DNA of 12,943 nt from Mucidula mucida (GCA_015501055.1 JADNYV010000914.1:1-12943); one strand, 5' to 3'. Counted from the stretch's first letter, positions 1 through 7,986 are shown. A program made the numbers and translations. Notes: a model not told the origin generated them from the letters alone.

Positions 1-160
1 GACATATCGGACTTCTCTATACTTAGATCTACACAACGATCGGACGTACTTACTTACTTTACTTCCGTACCTCCACCTCGACCCGAACGAAGACGCTTTG
101 ATCCAGTTATCGAACGTGCGACTTTCGACTTAGTGGCTCGACGGTATAGTCGAGCTTACA
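1..160 (+). repeat. 5' LTR (partial, 3' 160 bp)
   Basis: It is identical to 5751-5910. It ends in GCTTACA at 154-160, the reverse complement of TGTAAGC at the start of the right LTR (5728-5734), so the element has 7-bp terminal inverted repeats of the usual TG...CA type. A perfect 7-bp stem, GCTCGAC (136-142) with GTCGAGC (149-155) around a 6-base loop, sits 5 bases before the LTR end. The left part with the upstream promoter region is outside the window. Confidence 0.95.
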
Positions 161-291
161 CTTTTTTTTTAACTGCAGTCTCAAAGCGAGATTTACCGAC
201 CCACCGACGCCGTTACAGAAACCGAACCGAACACTGAAATTGACCCCGCCGTGAGTAAAATACATTCATTGACACACGAACCGACTACACA
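161..291 (+). other. Untranslated leader with atypical primer binding region
   Basis: The leader starts with C plus nine T, followed by AACTG at 171. No TGG that could match a tRNA CCA end lies next to the LTR, so no standard tRNA primer binding site is visible. Bases 181-188 (TCAAAGCG) are complementary to LTR bases 94-101 (CGCTTTGA), and 171-175 (AACTG) to LTR bases 104-108 (CAGTT). This could be a self-priming arrangement of the Tf1 kind, though the 10-base gap to the LTR is unusual. There is no ATG between 161 and 291. A GTGAGT at 251 and a GCAG ending at 297 would fit a small intron spanning the start codon; this is not proven. Confidence 0.6.
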
Positions 292-2814
292 ATGCAGACC
301 ATTAAGAAAGCCCTGAAAATTATCGCCTGGATGCCGCCAAGACTGCCATCGCGTAGTTCGAATAGATTGAGAAAGAAACAGCTCGCCGGAAATGCCGAAG
401 AGAAAGATGGTTCCTCCCCACTATCATCCCCGCCAAACTCTCCTGCGCCTGTACCATCGCCTACACGCACGCGGTCGAACTCACCCGACGAAACCGGTGC
501 AATCGGCACCCCAACTTCGGAGGACGGCGCTTCTATTGCAAAGAAGACCAACGTGGCCAAACACCCCAAAACCAGCGTCATATCCCCAGAGGATTCAGAC
601 GACTCTTCTTCCTCTTCGGACTACCACCACCCACTGCTGCGCCCCAAAACTCGTCCCACTGCACCTTCCGCGCCGCCATCGTTAACCATGCCCTCCAATA
701 CAGACGCCATCGCAACCGCCATCATCTCGTCGCGTGTCGAAACATCGAACCCGAAAAGCGTGCCCATGTTCAAGGCCGGTGTGGATGATATCACGCCTGC
801 CGACATCAACGAGTGGGAATACTCGGCCAGCAACTATCAGAAAATCCGGGCCGTCGACCCTACCACTGTCATCGCCACTCTTGCCACTGGCTTCCAAGAT
901 CCGATGCTGAAAAATGCGTACAAGAACAACAGCAAGGCTTGGGATGCGATGTCGATCGCGGAGGTGGCTGAAGAGATGCGAAAAGAGTTCCTGCGCGACG
1001 ACTGGTCCGACACTCTCCGCACCGACATCCTTTCCTGTGCACAGGGCGCCGACGAGAGCTTTGCCTCTTGGTACAACCGCTTGTCCGTCGCGTCGCTGCT
1101 GTTGACCGCTACCACGAACCCCATCACAACTGAACGCCTCCTTGATCACCTCCGCACTCGTATGCTGCCCTCTCTCCAGATAGAGCACAACAACGACAAG
1201 AACCTGAAGAAAGAGAAGAATATGAAGAACTTTGTGGCCGGCATGAGGGACATCGAGAAGAAGTGGAACGACGAGCAGGAGAAGGTCGCGAAGATGGTAG
1301 GAAACGCGACCAAGCGCGAACGCGCGGGTACCGCCACCGCCTCTCTGCCCAACAAACGCCTGAACAACGGCTCCAACGCTCCGAATACGCGCACACAGCC
1401 CTCCCACACCAGCTCCCAACCGTCTTCCAACAACACCACCGTTAAATGCCCACCCCTTACAGATGCCGAAAAGGATTACCTGCGCAAGAACCGCGGCTGC
1501 ATGAAGTGCCGTCGACGGGACGTCGCCCATATTTCTAGCGACTGTCCGAACGGTTTTCCTTCGGGTACCACATACAAAGGTATCACGATGTCGGACGGTT
1601 CCACGCTCGCTACGGACGCGCCAAAGCGTCCAAGCAACGCCGCACCCATCGCCGCCGTTGAACCCGTTGCACACATCCGCGGGAATATCCCCGCTTCGCT
1701 GACTGCACCGACCAACGCTAGTTCCGTCCTCGGCATGGGGGATGGGGACTCTGACGACTCCGACACTGATGAAGTAACGAACATGCTGAACCGCTCCATG
1801 TCTGCACCTCCGGTGAGTCCTCACTCTACTGCCCCTCCTGTCTGTTCAATCACGTCGGATCCCGTTCCATTCTCTGTACCGCACGTCCAATGGCCCTGTG
1901 CCATACGAACACGCACTTCCGATGCCCCGTTCTTTCTGAATGCACTAATTGACTCCGGATCCCATATAGTATTGATCCGCGAAGAATTCGTCCAAATGCA
2001 CTGTTTATCCCGCCGCAAGTTATCAGAACCGATACAGATATCCACCGCTCTCTCCTCCGCTATAGATTCCCCAACGACCCTCACCGAATGGGTGAAACTG
2101 AAAGTCTCTGACCGTAATGATGTATGGAAATCCCGCCCTGTTCGCGCAATCATCGCGCCCAACCTATGTTCTGATTTGATACTCGGCCTCCCGTTCTTAA
2201 CAAGCAATAAACTCGTTTTTGATGCCGATAATGTGACCTTGACTGATAAGACCAGGGATTTCGACATTCTTCGCCCAGTCTCGAAGACGAACAGACCCCG
2301 CATCGTCAATGCGCAAAACGAGCGACGGGAAAGGGAGAGGACGCTGAAGGCTGAAAACCAGTCTCTCCCCTTCGCAGGCAGCTCCCCATACGAAACGACA
2401 AGCGAATGTCTTACAGATAACGAATACATGCGACTATGCGAGCGTAATCCAGTGGCCGCCGTTCGGGACAGGATCGAAGAATTGGCGACCATGAAGAAGT
2501 GCGAAGCACTCGAATCTGGAACGAAACATCAATACGCCGACGTCTTCCAACCGGTACCACACGTGGACTTAATGCCCAAGGACACCTTCAAAATGTCAAT
2601 AAAGGTAAAAGACGCAGACAAGAAGATAAACTCGCGCTCGTATAGCAGCCCAAAGAAGTACCGTGACGCCTGGCAGACGCTGATCGACCGACACCTCGAG
2701 GCTGGCCGTATACGCCCCTCACAATCCGAATTCGCTTCCCCGGCCTTCCTCGTACCGAAAGCTGCCGAATGCGTTACCGCGGCGCTTCCCGGCCTTTCGT
2801 ACCGAATTCCATGA
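292..2814 (+). CDS. Gag-protease polyprotein with truncated start of reverse transcriptase
   Basis: This 840-residue open frame starts at the first ATG after the leader. Residues 1-150 are rich in Ser, Pro and Thr and probably disordered. Residues about 155-330 form the Gag capsid-like part, with a charged segment ending in a FASWYNRL-type motif near 255-262. A zinc knuckle lies at residues 403-418 with spacing C-x2-C-x6-H-x4-C; the common form has x4 between the second Cys and His. The retroviral-type aspartic protease has its catalytic DSG at residues 554-556 and the partner motif ILGLPF near 630-635. RT begins after about residue 770, and the conserved SPAFLVPK block is seen near 817-824. 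After that about 16 residues do not fit RT and a TGA at 2812-2814 ends the frame. Gag and protease look intact, so this copy could still supply them. No frameshift signal separates Gag from protease. Confidence 0.9.
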   Translation: MQTIKKALKIIAWMPPRLPSRSSNRLRKKQLAGNAEEKDGSSPLSSPPNSPAPVPSPTRTRSNSPDETGAIGTPTSEDGASIAKKTNVAKHPKTSVISPEDSDDSSSSSDYHHPLLRPKTRPTAPSAPPSLTMPSNTDAIATAIISSRVETSNPKSVPMFKAGVDDITPADINEWEYSASNYQKIRAVDPTTVIATLATGFQDPMLKNAYKNNSKAWDAMSIAEVAEEMRKEFLRDDWSDTLRTDILSCAQGADESFASWYNRLSVASLLLTATTNPITTERLLDHLRTRMLPSLQIEHNNDKNLKKEKNMKNFVAGMRDIEKKWNDEQEKVAKMVGNATKRERAGTATASLPNKRLNNGSNAPNTRTQPSHTSSQPSSNNTTVKCPPLTDAEKDYLRKNRGCMKCRRRDVAHISSDCPNGFPSGTTYKGITMSDGSTLATDAPKRPSNAAPIAAVEPVAHIRGNIPASLTAPTNASSVLGMGDGDSDDSDTDEVTNMLNRSMSAPPVSPHSTAPPVCSITSDPVPFSVPHVQWPCAIRTRTSDAPFFLNALIDSGSHIVLIREEFVQMHCLSRRKLSEPIQISTALSSAIDSPTTLTEWVKLKVSDRNDVWKSRPVRAIIAPNLCSDLILGLPFLTSNKLVFDADNVTLTDKTRDFDILRPVSKTNRPRIVNAQNERRERERTLKAENQSLPFAGSSPYETTSECLTDNEYMRLCERNPVAAVRDRIEELATMKKCEALESGTKHQYADVFQPVPHVDLMPKDTFKMSIKVKDADKKINSRSYSSPKKYRDAWQTLIDRHLEAGRIRPSQSEFASPAFLVPKAAECVTAALPGLSYRIP

Positions 2815-2818
2815 TGCA
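2731..2818 (+). repeat. Imperfect tandem duplication inside RT
   Basis: Bases from about 2733 (CGCTTCCCCGGCC) resemble bases from about 2783 (CGCTTCCCGGCC), and both runs continue through CGTACCGAA to an ATGC. The offset is about 50 bases, with several small gaps. The second copy interrupts the RT between the SPAFLVPK block and the RWVND block and carries the TGA at 2812. The RWVND block at 2830-2844 is again in the original frame. Then one extra base within 2845-2851 moves the reading to the next frame, where QLNANT starts at 2852. Confidence 0.6.
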
Positions 2819-2851
2819 AAACCCAACTGCGCTGGGTGAACGACTCCCTGA

Positions 2852-3480
2852 CAACTAAATGCGAATACGATCAGTGACAACTACCGAATGCCGCGTGTCG
2901 ACGAGATACTGTCAGATGCGGGCAAAGGAAAGTGGTTCTCTAAAATGGACATGACCGACAGTTTCTTTCAGACGTTTATGGACGAAGATTCCGTCAAGTA
3001 CACTGCTGTCAACACGCCGCTCGGGACATTTGAATGGCTAGTGATGCCACAGGGACTGAAGAACTCACCGGCGGTTCACCAACGCCGTGTCAACGACGCA
3101 CTGCGGCAATACATCGGCGTTATCTGCCATGTTTACCTGGATGACATTATCATATGGTCCCAAACTCTGGAGGAACACGTACAACACGTTCGGCTCATCC
3201 TGGACGCGCTCCGAAAGGCAAAGCTATACTGCAATGAAAAGAAATCACAGTTCTTCCGTACTGATATTGACTTCTTAGGTCATCACATCTCACGACGCGG
3301 AATCGAAGCTGACTTCAAGAAAGCGGAGAAGATCATTAATTGGTCAACACCCAAGTCCACGACAGAAGTACTGTCCTTCCTGGGACTCGTACGTTACCTC
3401 GCAAACTTCCTGCCCGGCCTCGCTGAGCAAACCGCCATCCTGACCCCACTGACGACGGACGCTGCCGCGCTGCCTTTCCA
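2852..3480 (+). pseudogene. Reverse transcriptase catalytic part, frame-disrupted
   Basis: This frame-2 segment holds most of the Ty3/Gypsy RT. Seen in order are QLNANTISDNYRMP from 2852, WFSKMDMTDSFFQ (palm Asp), LGTFEWLVMPQGLKNSP, the active-site YLDD at 3134-3145, and the downstream FLGHHIS and FLGLVRYLANFLPGLA blocks that lead into the connection to RNase H. It has no start of its own: the ATG at 2888 is internal to the domain. It joins the upstream frame only across the damaged stretch 2760-2851, and the downstream frame only across a one-base shift near 3478. After that shift frame 2 runs on as nonsense to a TAA ending at 3550. All catalytic Asp residues that I can identify are present, so the damage is in reading frame and not in the active site. 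Confidence 0.88.
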
Positions 3481-5547
3481 GAATGGACACTTCGACACCA
3501 GAACGCTTTCGATGCGATCAAGAAGATCGTCACATCCCGAGAATGCTTAACGGTTATTGACCACGATGATACCTCCGGAGTCAACAAGATCTTTGTGACG
3601 TGCGATGCTAGCGACTTACGTACCGGCGCCGTCCTGTCTTATGGCCCCACCTGGGAAACTGCACGCCCTGTGGCTTACGATTCTATGCAGCTAAAGAAGG
3701 CCCAACTGAATTACCCGGTACACGAAAAAGAGCTGCTGGCGGTAATTCGTGCTCTGAAACGCTGGCGCACTGACCTGATTGGGAATGAGTTCATTGTCTA
3801 CACCGACCACCGCACTCTGGAGAACTTCGATGGACAACGCGACCTGTCACGACGACAAGCTAGATGGATGGAAACCATGTCCCAGTATGATTTTACCATA
3901 ACATACATCCCTGGAATCGACAATACTGTCGCCGACGCTCTGTCTCGTTACTGCCCACCGAATGACTGCGAACCCAACGACCTCGACGCAGACGACGACT
4001 ACCGCTCCGCTTGCTGGCCGCCGCGCACCACGTCCGCTGTAGCCTCCGTACTGAAAATCACCGCGGACAAGAGCATTGTGGACGACATTAAGGAAGGTTA
4101 CACAAAGGACAACTTCTGCGCAAAGTTCGCTTCCGGGGAGAAACTGTTACCAAATGTATCCGAAAGGAACGGTCTGTGGTACATCGGTGACCGCTTGCTG
4201 ATACCGCGTTACGGGGACATACGAGAAACTCTGTTCCGATCCGCGCACGACGCGCTGGGCCACGCAGGCGGAGACAAAGCCTACGCCGCACTACGTGATG
4301 CCTACTACTGGCCAAACATGGCGCGAGACCTTCGCGAAGCCTACATCCCGGCATGCATGGACTGTCTACGCAACAAGGGGACTACAACAAAACCTGCGGG
4401 CCCTTTACATCCTTCACCAATACCCGACAGCCGTGGATCCTCAGTGGGCATCGATTTCATCGGACCGTTACCGGAAGACGAGGGTTTCAACGCCATTGTA
4501 ACAATGACCGACCGGTTAGGTTCTGATATTCGAATTATACCGACTCGTAACGATATCACCGCTGAAGACTTCGCTGTAATATTCTTTAACGAATGGTACT
4601 GCGAGAACGGCTTACCAGATGACATCTTCTCAGACCGCGACAAACTGTTCGTTTCAAAATTTTGGAAGGCGTTCACACAGATATCCGGAATCAAGCTTAA
4701 GATGTCTTCCGCGTTCCATCCTGAATCCGACGGCATTTCTGAACGCAGCAACAAGTCCGTTAACGAGGCGATCCGCTTTTACGTCGACCGCCAACAGAAG
4801 GGATGGGTAAAATGCCTCCCGATTATACGATTCAACATAATGAATACTGTCAACGCCTCTACGGGTTTTTCTGGTTTCCAACTCCGGATGGGACGTTCAC
4901 CGAGAACAATGCCCCCAATCGTACCGACGGTACAGACTCTGTCTGACGCTGAGAAGCTGGCACGTGAGGTTATCGATGAACTGAATACGCGCACCGCCGA
5001 GGCACAGGATGCTTTAACTGCTGCTAAAGTTAGCCAGGCTTCTTCGGCAAATAAACACAGAGCGGATGACCCCGACTTCAACATCGGCGACCGTGTTCTA
5101 CTGTCCACCTTCCACAGGCGACGCAATTACGCGAACAAGGGACCTAAGAAGGGCGAGAAGAGAGCTGCTAAGTTCTTTCCCCGCTTCGACGGCCCTTACA
5201 CGATATTAGACAAGGATACTGACCATTCGACCTATACCCTAGACATACCAACGTCAAATGAATTCCCGACATTCCACGTCTCCCTCCTCCGGCGGTACAC
5301 TCCCAACGATGACGGCTTGTTCCCGTCCCGCAAGCTCGCGCAACCTGGTCCTGTAATGACTGAGGACGGGCTTGAAGAATACTTCATCGAGAAGATAGTT
5401 GACGAACGCAAGCGTGGCCGTGGCCGTCAATACCTTGTCCGGTGGAGAGGGTACGATGCAGGACACGACCACTGGCTCTCACGCACGGAACTCGCCGACT
5501 GCGAAGCCCTTGACGTATGGGAGGAACGTTCGACCACAGCGCGATAG
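3481..5547 (+). pseudogene. Pol C-terminal part: RNase H, integrase, chromodomain
   Basis: This open frame continues Pol after the shift near 3478 and ends with TAG at 5545-5547. RNase H carries TCDASD (just after 3595), the HEKELLAV Glu and the YTDHRTLE Asp. The integrase zinc-binding module is H-x4-H (4246 and 4261) and C-x2-C (4354-4365). The catalytic triad is Asp at 4453, Asp at 4633 and Glu at 4741, with exactly 35 residues between the last two, the classical D,D(35)E. A GPY motif follows at 5191, in the C-terminal integrase module. Codons from about 5374 to 5530 encode a chromodomain with EEYFIEKI, YLVRWRGY and a later Trp. Chromodomains in this family are known to guide integration to marked chromatin. 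No independent start is apparent, so translation depends on the broken upstream frame. The domains themselves look intact. Confidence 0.9.
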
Positions 5548-5713
5548 CCTAACGGTATCGCCGCTATCTGCAGAGCCTCTCCCTCTGGGCACCTTTTTAG
5601 ATGATGACCGGTTTCGGGAAGTGGGTTAGCGCGGTAGCTTTTTCCCACTGGGTTTTAACGCACCCGACGCCGGTTGATGTTGAGTTGAAATTTTTTGCTG
5701 CATTTTCTTTTTC
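5548..5713 (+). other. 3' untranslated part of the retrotransposon
   Basis: It is noncoding sequence between the Pol stop and the purine tract, ending in a T-rich stretch (about 5689-5712). I see no gene or clear structure in it. Confidence 0.6.
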
Positions 5714-5727
5714 AGAGGGTGGGCGAG
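5714..5727 (+). other. Polypurine tract for plus-strand priming
   Basis: AGAGGGTGGGCGAG directly abuts the LTR start at 5728 and follows a T-rich stretch, the usual place and context of a polypurine tract. It is interrupted by T at 5720 and C at 5724. Confidence 0.75.
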
Positions 5728-5910
5728 TGTAAGCCCGCTTACACAGAACGGACATATCGGACTTCTCTATACTTAGATCTACACAACGATCGGACGTACT
5801 TACTTACTTTACTTCCGTACCTCCACCTCGACCCGAACGAAGACGCTTTGATCCAGTTATCGAACGTGCGACTTTCGACTTAGTGGCTCGACGGTATAGT
5901 CGAGCTTACA
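5728..5910 (+). repeat. 3' LTR, complete, 183 bp
   Basis: It starts TGTAAGC next to the purine tract and ends GCTTACA. The left boundary is inferred, because the matching part of the 5' LTR is outside the window. The first 16 bases are themselves an inverted repeat: TGTAAGC, CC, GCTTACA (5728-5743), so the terminal sequence occurs twice in the right orientation to pair with the LTR start. The hairpin GCTCGAC/GTCGAGC lies at 5886-5905. The LTR is short for a Ty3/Gypsy element. Confidence 0.93.
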
Positions 5911-6414
5911 ATCTCCTCTCGACACTCCGCGTATTATACAGATCCCTCAGTTTGCGATTGGCCATAGATTGGATGACCTATTCATTTGCGTTATGTATGA
6001 CAAAATGAAGACACTTGCGTGGTGAACAGACCTTGATATGTAAGTCCTTCTTGCAGCTTTCATCCTCATTTTTGATGATGACTGCACAGAAATGACAGAT
6101 GTCTCCCAACTCTGGTCGGTCATCTGCAGGTTAGCTGGATGCTGAGCGCGCATTCACGTACGTCGGACATGTATCCGATTAACTATCTATGTTTGTATGA
6201 ACTCAGGCCTCCAGTTCGACATCGATGGAGCCCCCGTTACTCAGTCCCTCATGGAAGAACAAGGCGCATTACGTTGAGGATTTACACCGTGTGACTGTTT
6301 GCAAGAACAACCTAAATAAATTATGACTATCCTACTACAAAAATGGTGTTCAATCCATCCCTGACTGGGATATTTTAATATTTAACTGGTGTTTGAATGC
6401 TCCAGTTGATCATT
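5911..6414. other. Intergenic region upstream of the esterase fragment
   Basis: No coding region is supported. An AT-rich TATTTTAATATTTAA stretch at about 6370-6384 lies some 30-45 bases before the esterase ATG and could be its promoter core. The first five bases, ATCTC, are the candidate target-site duplication of the retrotransposon. Confidence 0.5.
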
Positions 6415-6543
6415 ATGATGTGTCCTTACATTACCGCACTTCTAGCGGCTCATTTCGCTCTGTTTGCTCAAGGCGCCCCATCTGTGAATACCAATAACGG
6501 CACTGTTAACGGAGTACATTTGGAAGGATTTACATCACTGCGC
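6415..6543 (+). pseudogene. N-terminal fragment of a type-B carboxylesterase/lipase
   Basis: An ATG ATG pair opens a 42-codon frame that starts with a hydrophobic secretion-signal-like stretch (YITALLAAHFALFAQGA), followed by APSVNTNNGTVNGVHLEGF. The APxVxTxxGTVxG pattern is the usual mature N-terminus of secreted fungal carboxylesterases of the Candida rugosa lipase type. The frame stops at a TAG at 6541-6543, where the family would continue with the conserved FLGIPYA region; bases after the stop still hint at this (a Leu-Gly-Leu in the same frame). The rest of the N-terminal half and the nucleophile Ser region are absent. A MITE-like element begins 28 bases later, and the matching C-terminal part is at 8029-8915. 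The link between the two fragments is inferred from order, orientation and family. Confidence 0.72.
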
Positions 6544-6570
6544 TAGTTGGGGCTAATACGGTGAGGCATA

Positions 6571-6610
6571 CACCCCCAAACGCTGACCCAGCGGAATTCC
6601 GCTGGGTGAT
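6571..6610 (+). repeat. Left terminal inverted repeat with internal palindrome
   Basis: It is a 40-bp perfect inverse copy of 7947-7986. It includes a 22-bp perfect palindrome at 6586-6607, with half site ACCCAGCGGAA and a central GAATTC. Confidence 0.93.
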
Positions 6611-7038
6611 CGGATTGTGAATTTCCAGCGGGTTTTTTGCCAGGAGCACGCTGGAACGCCAGCTGGTTTCCCGTGAATTGGCAATCCCTGGAATCTTGTG
6701 GGCTCAACGCTGGCAGAAGGCTGGAGGTTTCGGCACGAGCTTGGTAGCTCTTGCTTGCTGAGTTGACGGTTTAAGCCTGAGCAATAACATTGACGTTCCT
6801 CGCTGTTTATATACCTTGAAATATATTTGTAGGAAGATTTCTGAGTATGAATCTCTCTATTCTTGACTTTAAGAGATTTTCCAGTTGTCCAAACATCATC
6901 GGACTGTTTGGAGCTGAAATCCCTCCAAGTCCATGACTTGCCAAATCCGGCACGCGACTGAGCGGACAAACAAACAGCCGTTGTCGCCATCTCTTCCACT
7001 TCCACCTGCTTGCGACTGCGACGTCTGGCAATATTCTC

Positions 7039-7642
7039 ATGCATCCTGCTCAAATTTCGCAGCAGTCCAGGTATGGGCCATACGGAAGGACGACGCCCAC
7101 CCATGGTTCCCCAGCTCAGCCTGGTCCCCGTCCAGTGCAAATTTTTGGTCGTTCCGTCAGCAACCCCAATGTCTCGCAGTCTGCGCGGGAGCTCGACAGC
7201 AGCAGCCCACTGCCTTCACGTCGCTTCGGCTCCCAGCTCCAAAACATGCCATCAAGTTTTTCATGGGGTCTACCCAGCCGTGGTCACGATGGAGGGACTG
7301 ACAGCGGCTTTGGGTCAGAATACAGCTCTGAACAGTGCCCGCCAGATGATCAGCTGCAGTCTCAGCATCGTTCTGCAGTTGGCGGCGGCCCACCAGATAT
7401 AGAATTCGAATACGGACCATCGTCGGACTTGACTGCCGTGATTTCGTCTCTAGGCCTTGACACGGCTGCCACGGAGAAGGCATATTCATTTGCATCGGTG
7501 CGTATATAGTGCTATCAAGGTCATCTTTCTGATGCTGTACTCCATATACTAGCTCGACGTTGATCTTGATCACAAGCTGGCATTCGCGTATGCTGATTTA
7601 GACTTTTTCAATCTTCTTGTTTCTGTCTCCGTTCGTACATAA
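7039..7642 (+). CDS. Putative captured host gene fragment inside the MITE
   Basis: I do not recognise this protein. An ATG at 7039 opens a frame rich in Ser, Pro, Gln and Gly (SRYGPYGRTTPTHG, DGGTDSGFGSEYSS) that ends in a more ordered part (LTAVISSLGLDTAATEKAYS). The unspliced frame stops at 7509. A good intron fits at 7498-7552: donor GTGCGT, a CTGAT branch-like site near 7530, acceptor ACTAG. It lies in phase 0, and the second exon then reads LDVDLDHKLAFAYADLDFF to a TAA at 7640-7642. That would give about 182 residues. A TTTATATA box lies near 6806. Host-like codon use and an intron inside a MITE suggest DNA-level capture. It may also be noncoding filler with a chance frame. Confidence 0.4.
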
Positions 7643-7842
7643 TCTATGTTATACGCACTTCTATGCTCAATATATGTCTGTTAATCATTGGTTAATTGAG
7701 AAAGAAGTCGAACAAACAAGCACAGATAAGAATGATTTGAGATTTGGGCCTTGGCTTGCTTAGCAAGCGCCGTATAACGTGAACTATCTCCAGCCTGTCT
7801 CCAGCAACTCTCCCAGCTTCGTTGCCTGGCTGCGCCAGAGGA

Positions 7843-7893
7843 ATCCAGCGTCGACCCCGCCGGTATCCAGCGTCGACCCCACCGGTATCCAGG
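7843..7893 (+). repeat. 22-bp tandem repeat, about 2.3 copies
   Basis: The unit begins ATCCAGCGTCGACCCC and ends CCGGT. Copies are 7843-7864 and 7865-7886, with one G/A difference, and a partial third copy starts at 7887. It lies in the subterminal part of the MITE next to the sequence shared between its two ends, so it may be made of transposase-binding-type subterminal motifs. Confidence 0.8.
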
Positions 7894-7946
7894 GATTGCC
7901 AATTCACAGGAATCCGCTGGAATTGCCGCTGGGAATCCATCAGCCC

Positions 7947-7986
7947 ATCACCCAGCGGAATTCCGCTGGGTCAGCGTTTGGGGGTG
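7947..7986 (-). repeat. Right terminal inverted repeat with internal palindrome
   Basis: It is the inverse copy of 6571-6610. The same 22-bp palindrome is at 7950-7971. It is followed by TA at 7987-7988. Confidence 0.93.

Larger units (their letters stand above)
1..5910 (+). mobile_element. Ty3/Gypsy chromovirus LTR retrotransposon, left end cut by window
   Basis: This is an LTR retrotransposon with the order LTR, leader, Gag, protease, reverse transcriptase, RNase H, integrase, chromodomain, purine-rich tract, LTR. Integrase downstream of RNase H and a C-terminal chromodomain place it in the chromovirus branch of Ty3/Gypsy. The first 160 bases of the window equal 5751-5910 without a mismatch. 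The full LTR, read from the right copy, is 183 bp, so about 23 bp of the left LTR lie outside the window and the complete element would be about 5.93 kb. Gag and protease share one open frame, as in Tf1-type single-polyprotein elements. The frame is broken in RT near 2760-2850 and again near 3478, so this copy probably cannot make a full Pol by itself. The base after the right LTR starts ATCTC; a 5-bp target duplication would need this on the unseen left side. Confidence 0.96.
6571..7986. mobile_element. Non-autonomous TA-target DNA transposon (large MITE, 1,416 bp)
   Basis: The ends start CACCCCCAAACGCTGACC and form 40-bp perfect inverted repeats, 6571-6610 and 7947-7986. Each end is flanked by TA (6569-6570 and 7987-7988), which fits the TA target duplication of Tc1/mariner/pogo-type elements. 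Similarity between the two ends goes on imperfectly for about 100 more bases, with TGAATTGGCAATCCCTGGA shared in inverted orientation (about 6674-6692 and 7889-7907). CCAGCGG/CCGCTGG motifs recur near both ends. No transposase is seen, so mobilisation would need a partner in trans. The interior carries a gene-like region at 7039-7642. It lies between the two ends of a carboxylesterase gene. Confidence 0.87.

Noticed and set aside
682..1824. Long minus-strand open frame of 380 codons opposite Gag
   Set aside because: It is the shadow of the Gag frame; it shows no domain and the plus strand has clear zinc knuckle and capsid-like features.
3470..3485. Programmed frameshift between RT and RNase H
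   Set aside because: Programmed shifts in this group lie at the Gag-Pol border, not between RT and RNase H; I see no slippery heptamer, and a single missing C explains it.
5911..5915. ATCTC as confirmed target-site duplication of the retrotransposon
   Set aside because: The left flank is outside the window, so the duplication cannot be seen.
6553..7140. Minus-strand open frame of 195 codons inside the MITE as a transposase candidate
   Set aside because: It covers the inverted-repeat region and has no DDE catalytic motif or DNA-binding helix that I can recognise.
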